From positions 1-5,360 of the forward strand of contig JADFXZ010000157.1 of assembly GCA_015233265.1 (NCBI GenBank): a stretch of 5,360 bases of DNA, read 5' to 3'. The notes under the pieces are model-generated. The model had not been told where the DNA came from and did not search any database. It saw nothing but the letters and a program-made list of their open reading frames with translations. The stretch comes from Nitrospirota bacterium (GTDB taxonomy: Bacteria > Nitrospirota > Thermodesulfovibrionia > Thermodesulfovibrionales > Magnetobacteriaceae). This document shows positions 1 through 5,360 of this stretch, one piece after another (positions within the stretch are counted from its first letter, which is position 1; each line of letters starts with the position of its first letter). The translations under genes were made by a program, and so were the position numbers.

Positions 1-169
1 TCCACATAACCAATGTCACAGATACTACAGCCGCAAAAATCGCACTTTCTCTATTAAACCCCACATGTTGCGCATATAGGTAAGTAATTACGGGTACTAC
101 GTTTGACAGCAGCCAACCCGAAACCTCTTTCCATGAAATTTCCTTATTTTCAGCTGCCTTTTGTCCCAT
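1..169 (-). CDS. Partial integral membrane protein, N-terminal 56 codons, possibly an SLC13/DASS-type anion permease
   Basis: This reading frame is open from an ATG at 169-167 to the left edge, so only the N-terminus is present. It begins MGQKAAENKEISWKEVSGWL, a short charged cytoplasmic-like leader. A hydrophobic stretch follows at about residues 18-34 (WLLSNVVPVITYLYA), then a polar turn (QHVGFNRES) and a second hydrophobic stretch ending at the window edge (AIFAAVVSVTLVMW). A charged leader followed by two closely spaced helices fits a polytopic transporter. The rhythm faintly recalls the N-terminus of SLC13/DASS anion permeases, but that is a weak impression and any multi-pass protein is possible. 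An AGGTCAGG-like purine stretch lies just upstream of the ATG. The start is 20 nt after the stop of the phosphatase gene on the same strand, so the gene is probably the third member of that operon. The membrane prediction is fairly secure; the family is not. Confidence 0.6.
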   Translation of the reverse strand, partial: MGQKAAENKEISWKEVSGWLLSNVVPVITYLYAQHVGFNRESAIFAAVVSVTLVMW

Positions 170-189
170 GCCGCCTGACCTGTTGCACG

Positions 190-1896
190 TTATCTCTTCC
201 AATTAAAACACAACATGGTTATATCGTCGGATTGCTCTGCGCCTATGGTGAAATCAGCCAATGCGCTTACGGTATTGTCTATGATTTCCTTCGATGCCCT
301 GCCGCGGTTTTCTCTGAGCAGTTGTTCGAGCCTGTCCTCATCAAAAAGCTGTCCTTGCTGGTCCATGGCCTCGGTAACGCCATCGGTAAAGAGGAAGAGC
401 GTGTCGCCCTGCGATAAGGTGAACTCATCGGACTTAAACTCCGACTCCTCTACAAGGCCAAGCGGTATTGTGGAGCCCTTTACCAGCGCTTTAATCTCCC
501 CCGTGCTCCTGATGATATACGGTGGGTTATGCCCACCATTGCTGAATAAACACATGCCGGTTGTGGTATCGATAATCCCAAGGAAGACTGTGACGAACAT
601 CGATTTTTCATTGTCCTTGCACAGGTCGTCATTGACTATCCGGAGGATTTCGCCTGGGCCGGTATAGAGCTTGGAAATCACTCTGATAAGTGTCTTTGTG
701 ACTGCCATAAAGAAGGCCGCTGGCACCCCTTTATCGGCTACATCCCCGATAACGAAACACAGGTGTGTGTCGTCAATGAAGAAAAAATCATATAGATCGC
801 CTCCAACTTCTTTTGCCGGGCGCATGAAGGCGTATAAATCTATCCCACGAGATGACGTGTCGGAGAAGTTTACGGGCAGCATCCCCATCTGTATATCTTT
901 GGCCAGCTTCATGGATTGCTGAATTTTATGTTTCTCTATGTTTTCAAACGCCATAGAGATGTTGTTGCAGAATATTTCAACGAGATTCTTGTCTATCTCA
1001 TTGAGCTGCCTGTTGCTGTTGACATAGACCATGTTGTAGTGATTTGTTTTATTTTTGAAATATACGGCGCATGAGTTGCCTGCAAACAGGCTCTTTTGCT
1101 GTGTTGCCGCACTAAGGAGCAGTTCTAATGCCTCAGAGTCATACACTGTGCCAGCAAGCTGTCCATTGTATTGTCCATAGATTCCTGTTCCCCTGACAAT
1201 GGTGATATTTCCTGAGCTGCTGCCAGTGAGAAATGATGAGTCGAGCTGGCAGGACTCACAGCCCAGCAGTGAGGACAGCTGGGTCAGAATGCCTGAGATA
1301 AAGTCCTCCATAGACTGAACTTCAAACATCGATGGGAATGCGTTAATTATCTGTTCCAGGCCGCGCTTGGTACCGTCAATAGTGACAAGATTCCTGTAAT
1401 CGCGTAAGGCCGCGATAATCGTAGTAAATAATTTCTGTTTTGTGAGTTCATTTTTTGATTTATAGTCGTTGATTTCGTACTGCAAGATGACCTTGTCCTC
1501 GGGGGCCTGACCGGGTTGGCCGGTTCTGAGAATTATGCGAACGAGATTGTTCTTTAGCTCATCGCGAATATATCTTACGACCTGAAGGCCGGCATCGTCG
1601 GTTTCCATGACGACATCAAGCAGTATGATACAGCAGTCAGGATGTGCCTCGATAAGGGCCTTAGCCTCTGTACCGGAGTGTGCCTGCAAAAAATCGATCT
1701 CTTTGTTGTCAAAGACCAAATCCGACAAGCTCAGAAGAGTCACGTCATGAACACCGGGCTCATCGTCGACAATCATGACCTTCCACTTGCCCCTGCTTTT
1801 TACGGTGCCGGTGTCCCCCTCCTCTTCGTCTATAAACAGGTCATCAAGGTCGTCAGACGCAGCGGGAGAAAGGTTAATGTTGGGAGTATCTTCCAT
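190..1896 (-). CDS. Response regulator with DUF3369-like sensor domain and SpoIIE/RsbU-type PP2C serine phosphatase
   Basis: This 568-residue cytoplasmic protein has three parts. After an acidic leader (residues 1-35), a receiver domain spans about 37-165, with the acidic pair D44/D45 (VMIVDDEPG), phosphoacceptor D94 (ILLDVVM), T125 in LRTGQPGQAPE and a lysine in INDYKSKNELT. That last stretch, with the following LFTTIIAALRDYRNL, is typical of receivers joined to DUF3369, a GAF-like domain usually seen before HD-GYP or other output modules; here it covers about 170-320. A helix (321-340, IQQSMKLAKDIQMGMLP) leads into a PP2C domain (about 340-567). Metal-binding aspartates are visible in GGDLYD (D367), IGDVADKGVPAA (D385), FTDGVTEA (D505) and QSDDITML (D557/D558), and NGGHNPP is also conserved. 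The phosphatase therefore looks active. By family knowledge it should dephosphorylate the serine of a STAS antagonist, and the adjacent STAS gene is the obvious substrate. No good ribosome-binding site precedes the ATG, so translation is probably coupled to the STAS gene 12 nt upstream. Confidence 0.95.
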   Translation of the reverse strand: MEDTPNINLSPAASDDLDDLFIDEEEGDTGTVKSRGKWKVMIVDDEPGVHDVTLLSLSDLVFDNKEIDFLQAHSGTEAKALIEAHPDCCIILLDVVMETDDAGLQVVRYIRDELKNNLVRIILRTGQPGQAPEDKVILQYEINDYKSKNELTKQKLFTTIIAALRDYRNLVTIDGTKRGLEQIINAFPSMFEVQSMEDFISGILTQLSSLLGCESCQLDSSFLTGSSSGNITIVRGTGIYGQYNGQLAGTVYDSEALELLLSAATQQKSLFAGNSCAVYFKNKTNHYNMVYVNSNRQLNEIDKNLVEIFCNNISMAFENIEKHKIQQSMKLAKDIQMGMLPVNFSDTSSRGIDLYAFMRPAKEVGGDLYDFFFIDDTHLCFVIGDVADKGVPAAFFMAVTKTLIRVISKLYTGPGEILRIVNDDLCKDNEKSMFVTVFLGIIDTTTGMCLFSNGGHNPPYIIRSTGEIKALVKGSTIPLGLVEESEFKSDEFTLSQGDTLFLFTDGVTEAMDQQGQLFDEDRLEQLLRENRGRASKEIIDNTVSALADFTIGAEQSDDITMLCFNWKR

Positions 1897-1908
1897 TATC
1901 AGTGGCTG

Positions 1909-2241
1909 CTAAAAGCTGCCCTTAGCTTTATCCATGGAGTCATAGATCTTTAAGATTGTATCCATGCCGGACATCTTGAGCACCTTAAACACATTTTCAG
2001 TGGGCTTTGCAAAGGCGAGCTGGCTTCCTGTCTTTTTTATCTCCTTAGCACTGGAGAGAAAAACCCTCAGCCCGGCACTACTGACGTACTCAAGCTCCTC
2101 AAGCGATATGATAACATTGCCAAGGTTCTTGCTTAAAACCTCCTTCATCTTGTCATCGAACGCAGAGGCATTTGTCGCGTCCAGTCGGCCATTTAAGGAC
2201 ACGACCACAGGCCCTTGTGTTGCATCTATTTTTATTTCCAC
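1909..2241 (-). CDS. STAS-domain anti-sigma factor antagonist (RsbV/SpoIIAA-like)
   Basis: The 110-residue product is a single STAS domain, the usual length for stand-alone antagonists. It shows the opening beta strand (MEIKIDATQGPVVVSLNGRLD), the GRLDATNA loop, and the phosphorylation loop LEYVSSAGLRVFL at about residues 50-62, where S54 or S55 is the expected phosphoserine. The aspartate of classic RsbV/SpoIIAA (DSSG/DSTG) is replaced by V53; a YVSSAGLR form is common among antagonists paired with response-regulator PP2C phosphatases. The start is a GTG (2241-2239) with a strong GGAGGG ribosome-binding site; no ATG fits. In partner switching, a switch kinase phosphorylates this serine and the PP2C phosphatase removes the phosphate, freeing the antagonist to bind the kinase. 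The phosphatase gene follows after 12 nt in the same frame. No kinase (RsbW/SpoIIAB type) is seen here, so the downstream target, a sigma factor or another process, cannot be told. Confidence 0.95.
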   Translation of the reverse strand: MEIKIDATQGPVVVSLNGRLDATNASAFDDKMKEVLSKNLGNVIISLEELEYVSSAGLRVFLSSAKEIKKTGSQLAFAKPTENVFKVLKMSGMDTILKIYDSMDKAKGSF

Positions 2242-2244
2242 TTG

Positions 2245-2250
2245 CCCTCC
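2245..2250 (-). promoter_or_regulatory. Ribosome-binding site deciding the GTG start of the STAS gene
   Basis: On the minus strand the sequence reads GGAGGGCAAGTG, a near-perfect Shine-Dalgarno with about 4 nt between GGAGG and the GTG. The spacing is a little short but the match is strong, and the STAS fold begins immediately at this codon. This supports GTG at 2241 as the true start. Confidence 0.75.
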
Positions 2251-2280
2251 ATATATTTACATTTTATTACTGCATATGAT

Positions 2281-2314
2281 AGCATAGAGTGAGTTAGAAA
2301 TACAAGCATATAGT
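2281..2314. repeat. Short direct repeat in the divergent promoter region
   Basis: AGCATAGAGT at 2281-2290 recurs as AGCATATAGT at 2305-2314, matching in 9 of 10 positions with starts 24 bp apart. A weaker third copy (TGCATATGAT, 2271-2280) abuts the first. Repeats of this kind between divergent promoters can be regulator sites, but in an AT-rich spacer the match could also arise by chance. Confidence 0.3.
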
Positions 2315-2317
2315 TAT

Positions 2318-2323
2318 GGGAGA
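2318..2323 (+). promoter_or_regulatory. Ribosome-binding site of the first cNMP-fold gene
   Basis: GGGAGA lies 9 nt before the ATG at 2333. An ATG slightly upstream (2315) runs into a stop after two further codons, so 2333 is the only workable start nearby. Confidence 0.55.
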
Positions 2324-2332
2324 ATAACACAA

Positions 2333-3280
2333 ATGGACAAGGCATCATTTAGCTACTTAATGCGGCGTTTTTATGAAGATATAAAATCGTCGGAGATCGA
2401 TGAGGCATATGAGACGTTTATGCTCATCCTAGACATTGTGTTTATAGATAAGAATAGTGTCCCCAGGTTTTTTCAGGAATTGCTTGACAAGGACACTCTG
2501 CGGATGTTTAGTGATATATCGTTGGTCAAATATAAACCGAAAGAGGTGATTTGCAAAGAGGGCGACCATGACTTCTCGCTGTTTATAATTGTAGACGGCA
2601 CGGTGCGTGTATCAAAAAAGCCTGCTAAATCGAAGGGCCCGTTGGTTCCGCTGCCTCCCGTCTTGCTAAACCACCTGATCACCAATCTTCTGACGGGCGG
2701 GTCTAAGACTATATCTACACTAACTGTCGGTGATTTTTTTGGTGAGTCGGCCTTGTTTTCATCGAAGCCGATGGGTGTCACGGCAACCGCTGAGACCGAA
2801 GTCGAACTCCTAATGATAAATGGCGAATCTCTCCAGAAGGCGATGACTGTGAAGCCCAATCTGCGCTCGCTGCTTAGAGAGTATTATGTCTCAAGGCTTG
2901 ATTCGATGGTAGAGTTCCTCAATAAAGAACAGGGCGCACTTCAGGCATGTGCGTTTGGCGCGATTTTTGGCGCTATAATGCCTGGCAAGGACCACAACTA
3001 TTCAGATACCTCAATGATGCTGAGGGCTGAATCGGGTGAGGGGGATGCGGCAGAGTCAGAGTCTGCCTTTTCGTTCAGACCTAAGACTGAAATAGAGACA
3101 GGCCTTAAGAAGGTGATAACTCTATATGCTGAGAACCGAAAGGCTGAGGCCGCGCTTTTATACCTAAGCATGTCCCGCTTGTTTTTCAGGGAGATAGCCG
3201 CCGTTACCGCATCAGCGGCGATTCTTAGGGCTAAGAACAATAACAAGGTAAAAAATATTAAGCAGCTTTATACTGGATAA
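2333..3280 (+). CDS. Cyclic nucleotide-binding-fold protein with loop insertion and uncharacterised C-terminal region
   Basis: The 315-residue product has no signal peptide or membrane segment and is probably cytoplasmic. Residues 1-50 look helical. A CRP/cNMP-type beta-roll spans about 52-185, recognised by FSDISLVKYKPKEVICKEGD, LFIIVDGTVRV and the phosphate-binding-cassette-like GDFFGESALFSSKPMGVTATA. Two features are odd. First, roughly 30 residues (about 96-126, proline- and leucine-rich, LVPLPPVLLNHLITNLL) are inserted between strands where typical members have a short loop. Second, the cassette arginine that holds the cyclic phosphate (PRAATV in classic members) is M147 here, so ligand binding is doubtful although FGE is kept. 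Residues 185-215 form a helix, 230-250 an acidic serine-rich linker, and 251-315 an unassigned, probably helical, alanine-rich and basic tail. There is no CRP-type helix-turn-helix. The gene is first in a rightward cluster with a second cNMP-fold gene and an efflux channel. Fold assignment is firm; function is unknown. Confidence 0.85.
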   Translation: MDKASFSYLMRRFYEDIKSSEIDEAYETFMLILDIVFIDKNSVPRFFQELLDKDTLRMFSDISLVKYKPKEVICKEGDHDFSLFIIVDGTVRVSKKPAKSKGPLVPLPPVLLNHLITNLLTGGSKTISTLTVGDFFGESALFSSKPMGVTATAETEVELLMINGESLQKAMTVKPNLRSLLREYYVSRLDSMVEFLNKEQGALQACAFGAIFGAIMPGKDHNYSDTSMMLRAESGEGDAAESESAFSFRPKTEIETGLKKVITLYAENRKAEAALLYLSMSRLFFREIAAVTASAAILRAKNNNKVKNIKQLYTG

Positions 3281-3344
3281 ACTTCATCAGTTAATACCGT
3301 CACAATCCCCAGACCAAAGCACCGCTGGCGAGACAGATTACCAC

Positions 3345-3788
3345 ATGAATTTTCTCTCGTTATTTAATGATTTACTCAGAAGGAAACTTGACAAGGCAAA
3401 AGAGTTACACTTTTCACAGGGGCAGACAATTGTCAAATTCGGGGAGGAGTCCGATTCCGTTTATGTGGTAAAGGCCGGCTTAGTTAAGGTTTATCCCCAG
3501 GGTGTGTCACCGCAGGACGACAGCGGGGTTAGTGTAATAGGCAGTGGAGGAATATTCGGCGATTTTGATTTTTTTAACAAAAAGCCACGCACAGCCACAG
3601 TTATTGCCACAGGGGATACGACGCTTTACGAGTTAGACAGGCCGCTTGTCTCTGAAATTGTCAAAGAATACCCTGAGGTGCTTGACTTCTTTAAGAAGAC
3701 GTACCAGTCCGGGATAAATAATCTGATCAAAGAGGCCGACGCCATTAAGGCATACTATGAAAATGACCTCGTCTTTGACCATGATTAA
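3345..3788 (+). CDS. Small stand-alone cyclic nucleotide-binding-domain protein
   Basis: The 147-residue product is nearly all one CRP/cNMP-type beta-roll (about residues 5-110): LHFSQGQTIVKFGEESDSVYVVKAGLVKVY, then the cassette IFGDFDFFNKKPRTATVIA, then a short C-terminal helical segment (about 108-140). Unlike the protein upstream, it keeps the phosphate-contacting arginine (R82), while the cassette glutamate is aspartate (D73), so nucleotide binding is possible but not assured. There is no helix-turn-helix, which rules out a conventional CRP/FNR transcription factor; it more likely acts through a protein partner. It follows the first cNMP-fold gene by a 64-nt gap (3281-3344), in which no clear promoter, terminator or strong ribosome-binding site was seen. 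Its 3' end overlaps the longest possible reading of the TolC gene. The ATG at 3345 fits the domain start. Confidence 0.88.
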   Translation: MNFLSLFNDLLRRKLDKAKELHFSQGQTIVKFGEESDSVYVVKAGLVKVYPQGVSPQDDSGVSVIGSGGIFGDFDFFNKKPRTATVIATGDTTLYELDRPLVSEIVKEYPEVLDFFKKTYQSGINNLIKEADAIKAYYENDLVFDHD

Positions 3789-5265
3789 AAAATGTCACGA
3801 CAAAGTGCAAAAAAATCTTGACTCCGATGTTTACTTTATGTTAAAAACACCGATGGGAAAGAGACCATTAATAAGAAAGCTGATGCCAGCGATAGTCGTG
3901 CCGGTTATTCTGGCTGCCATGGTGCTGTTTATGGCGGCGGTTGCGGCGCATTGCGAAATTAATGAACAACCAGCGAATGTCGTAAACCTTAATGTCGTAA
4001 CCCTTAAAGATGCTATTGAGGCCGCCCTCAGGGACAATCACCGCGTCAGGGCAGGCAGATGGGCGTCTGAGGCGCTGAAAAAAGATGTCAATATCGCATG
4101 GGGCAGCCTGTTGCCTAAGCTTGAATTCGAGGAGAGCTACGCAAATACCAACAACCCGTCATATTATTTTATGTCCAAACTCGTCCAGGGGCGCTTTGCG
4201 TCCGCAGACATGAACAACTTAAAGAACCCGGAACCTATCAATAACTACCGAACTAATTTTAAATTTGAAATGCCCGTGTTTTCCCTGAAGGCCTATATCG
4301 CCATAGATATGGCAAATGTGCGCGCCGAGGGCAGGGAGCTTCAGCAGAGGCGCCTTGAGGAGACGACAGTCCTCGATGTGTTTAAGGCCTACACGGCGGT
4401 TAAGACTGCAAAGGCGTATAAGACCGCGGCAGATAAAGGACTTGAGGATGCCACAGAGCATATGCGTTTGGCAAAGACTCGCCTCGATAACTCCATAGGG
4501 CTGCATTCTGATGTCTTACAGGCGCAAACTGCCCTGTCGGAGGCCAGAATGCGGTTTGTCAGCGCTGAGAAAAACCTTAACCTTGCAAGGCTCTCGCTTG
4601 GCCTGATGATGGGGGCGGATCAACTCTTTGACAGCGCCGAGGAGAATATTGATTTTACGCCGGCGGCCCCAGAAGAATATCTCAAGGGCGCTATGGGACG
4701 GGCCGATGTTGCGGCAATGGAGAAAAACCACGAAAATGCTCAACAATCTGTGCAAATGGCAAAGGCCGAATATCTACCCTCTATTGGCATTGGCGGCAAT
4801 TACCAAATGAATGAGCATCGATATCCGCTAGGTGACGAGGGTAAGAGCTATTATTTTGGCGTCTTTATGAAACTAAATGTGTTTGATGGCTTCAGACGGG
4901 AGTCTCAGCTGGCAAAGGCAAGGCTTGAGGCAGCGGAGGCAGGAGAACATCTCAGTGGAATGAAACAACAGGCCGCATACGAGGTCTACGAGGCCCTGAT
5001 GACTTTGGATGAGTCTCAAAAGAGACTTGCTCTAACGCAAGACGCTCTAAGTGCGGCACTTGAGGGTGTGAGGCTCATCGAGAAAAGATATGCCAGTTCC
5101 CTTGCCCCTATGGTCTCACTGATAGACGCTCAGACCGCCCTTGATAAGGTTAGGGCAGACGCTGCGGCGGCACAGGGGCAGTATTTCATATCAGCCGCGT
5201 TGCTTGAGTACACGGGCGGCAGGATTCTCGATTTTTTCGGCGTCAATAATTCAGGGAGGAAATAA
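3757..5265 (+). CDS. TolC-family outer-membrane efflux protein
   Basis: The product has up to 502 residues. TolC-family channels trimerise in the outer membrane and form the exit duct of RND, ABC or MFS tripartite exporters. After the export signal, the mature part starts near VVTLKDAIEAALRDNHRVR (about 81-98), the classic first helix. It has the expected twofold internal layout: a first outer-membrane-efflux repeat (about 82-285) with beta segments around 120-175 and a long coiled helix, and a second (about 310-490) with YLPSIGIGGNY, YYFGVFMKLNVFDGFRRESQLAKA and the closing helices with SLIDAQTALDKVRA. The start is uncertain. From 3757 there is an AAGG ribosome-binding-like site 6 nt upstream and a 31-nt overlap with the previous gene, but about 43 residues precede the hydrophobic core (AIVVPVILAAMVLFMAAVAA). 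Starts at 3838 or 3853 (MGKRPLIRKLM) would give a normal signal peptide but lack a good ribosome-binding site. The family assignment is secure; substrate is not visible. Confidence 0.93.
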   Translation: MKMTSSLTMIKKCHDKVQKNLDSDVYFMLKTPMGKRPLIRKLMPAIVVPVILAAMVLFMAAVAAHCEINEQPANVVNLNVVTLKDAIEAALRDNHRVRAGRWASEALKKDVNIAWGSLLPKLEFEESYANTNNPSYYFMSKLVQGRFASADMNNLKNPEPINNYRTNFKFEMPVFSLKAYIAIDMANVRAEGRELQQRRLEETTVLDVFKAYTAVKTAKAYKTAADKGLEDATEHMRLAKTRLDNSIGLHSDVLQAQTALSEARMRFVSAEKNLNLARLSLGLMMGADQLFDSAEENIDFTPAAPEEYLKGAMGRADVAAMEKNHENAQQSVQMAKAEYLPSIGIGGNYQMNEHRYPLGDEGKSYYFGVFMKLNVFDGFRRESQLAKARLEAAEAGEHLSGMKQQAAYEVYEALMTLDESQKRLALTQDALSAALEGVRLIEKRYASSLAPMVSLIDAQTALDKVRADAAAAQGQYFISAALLEYTGGRILDFFGVNNSGRK

Positions 5266-5273
5266 GGGAGGAG
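5266..5273 (+). promoter_or_regulatory. Strong ribosome-binding site of the downstream lipoprotein gene
   Basis: GGGAGGAG directly follows the TolC stop codon (5263-5265), with 7 nt between GGAGG and the ATG at 5279. It is one of the two best Shine-Dalgarno matches in the window and supports translation of the truncated gene from the same transcript. Confidence 0.8.
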
Positions 5274-5278
5274 CATAG

Positions 5279-5360
5279 ATGACACGGCCATTTACTGCAT
5301 TCAAAACATTTGCATTCATAGGCATATTATCCGCGCTGCTTACATCAGGCTGCGGCGACA
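5279..5360 (+). CDS. Partial lipoprotein, probably periplasmic adaptor subunit of an RND-type efflux pump
   Basis: Only the first 27 codons are present before the right edge. The visible peptide begins MTRPFTAFKTFAFIGILSAL and continues LTSGCGD. It has a basic N-terminus, a hydrophobic core and a lipobox-like LTSGC, with C25 the expected lipidated residue; T at -3 is less usual than L but tolerated. The gene starts 13 nt after the TolC stop with a strong ribosome-binding site, so it is in the same operon. Many TolC-family genes are followed by the membrane-fusion (adaptor) lipoprotein of an RND pump, which is why that role is proposed. This rests on gene order only: no adaptor domain is in view, and another lipoprotein is possible. 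Lipoprotein signal is well supported; function is inferred. Confidence 0.7.
   Translation, partial: MTRPFTAFKTFAFIGILSALLTSGCGD

Larger units (their letters stand above)
2242..2332. promoter_or_regulatory. Divergent intergenic region expected to hold both operon promoters
   Basis: These 91 bp separate two divergent gene clusters, so the leftward STAS-phosphatase promoter and the rightward cNMP-fold/efflux promoter are both expected here unless internal starts are used. The stretch is clearly more AT-rich than the flanking genes. Rightward, a TTTACA (2256-2261) followed after 18 bp by TAGCAT (2280-2285) is a weak sigma-70-like pair; TATGAT at 2275-2280 is a better -10 but lacks a well-placed -35. 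Leftward, TAAAAT and TATCAT are possible -10 boxes without convincing -35 boxes. No element can be assigned with certainty. Confidence 0.45.

Noticed and set aside
103..922. Plus-strand open frames at 103-417, 215-667 and 671-922
   Set aside because: They lie opposite the phosphatase gene and the start of the membrane-protein gene, show no recognisable domains, and the minus-strand frames carry clear catalytic motifs.
1642..2287. Plus-strand open frames at 1642-1953 and 1964-2287
   Set aside because: They are antisense to the receiver domain and the STAS gene, whose protein motifs are unmistakable; the composition is what an antisense shadow would give.
2473..3246. Minus-strand open frames at 2473-2859 and 2998-3246
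   Set aside because: They are antisense to the first cNMP-fold gene, with no ribosome-binding site or recognisable domain.
3281..3344. Possible terminator or promoter between the two cNMP-fold genes
   Set aside because: No stem followed by a T-run and no convincing -35/-10 pair could be found in these 64 bases.
3345..3788. CRP/FNR-family transcription factor
   Set aside because: At 147 residues the protein ends shortly after the beta-roll and has no helix-turn-helix domain.
3831..4810. Several short frames on both strands inside the TolC gene
   Set aside because: The TolC frame is continuous with strong family features; the others are arginine- or cysteine-rich shadow translations.
3757..5265. 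TolC-family protein as a lipoprotein (cysteine in AAHCEIN)
   Set aside because: The residue before the cysteine is histidine, which does not fit a lipobox; a standard signal peptide is more likely.

Overview
The window looks like a chromosomal segment from a Gram-negative (diderm) bacterium of moderate GC content. Evidence for two membranes is a TolC-type outer-membrane channel with an N-terminal export signal, followed by the start of a lipoprotein. The style (response-regulator phosphatase with a DUF3369-like middle, stand-alone cyclic-nucleotide-fold proteins) suggests a Nitrospirota- or Deltaproteobacteria-like genome. That placement is a guess; no marker gene is present.

The layout is two divergent gene clusters separated by 91 bp (2242-2332). 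Leftward on the minus strand are a GTG-started STAS-domain anti-sigma-factor antagonist (2241-1909), a three-part response-regulator/PP2C phosphatase (1896-190), and the first 56 codons of a membrane protein starting at 169 and running off the left edge. The gaps are only 12 and 20 nt, so they probably form one transcript. STAS antagonist plus SpoIIE/RsbU-type phosphatase is the standard core of a partner-switching pathway: the phosphatase, controlled by phosphorylation of its receiver domain, would dephosphorylate the STAS serine so that the antagonist can capture an anti-sigma or other switch kinase. That kinase is not in the window.

Rightward on the plus strand are two proteins with the cyclic-nucleotide-binding (CRP/cNMP) fold but no DNA-binding helix-turn-helix (2333-3280 and 3345-3788), then a TolC-family outer-membrane efflux protein (3757-5265), then a gene beginning at 5279 that encodes a lipoprotein signal and is cut by the right edge. 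A lipoprotein directly after TolC is most often the periplasmic adaptor of an RND-type efflux pump, so an export operon probably continues to the right.

Most genes belong to recognisable families. The less ordinary points are the REC-DUF3369-PP2C architecture, the STAS and phosphatase genes lying in one frame split by a single UAG, the first cNMP-fold protein with a loop insertion, no phosphate-binding arginine and a long unassigned C-terminus, and the placement of two non-DNA-binding cNMP-fold proteins ahead of an efflux operon. No RNA gene, CRISPR array, insertion sequence or clear intrinsic terminator was seen.
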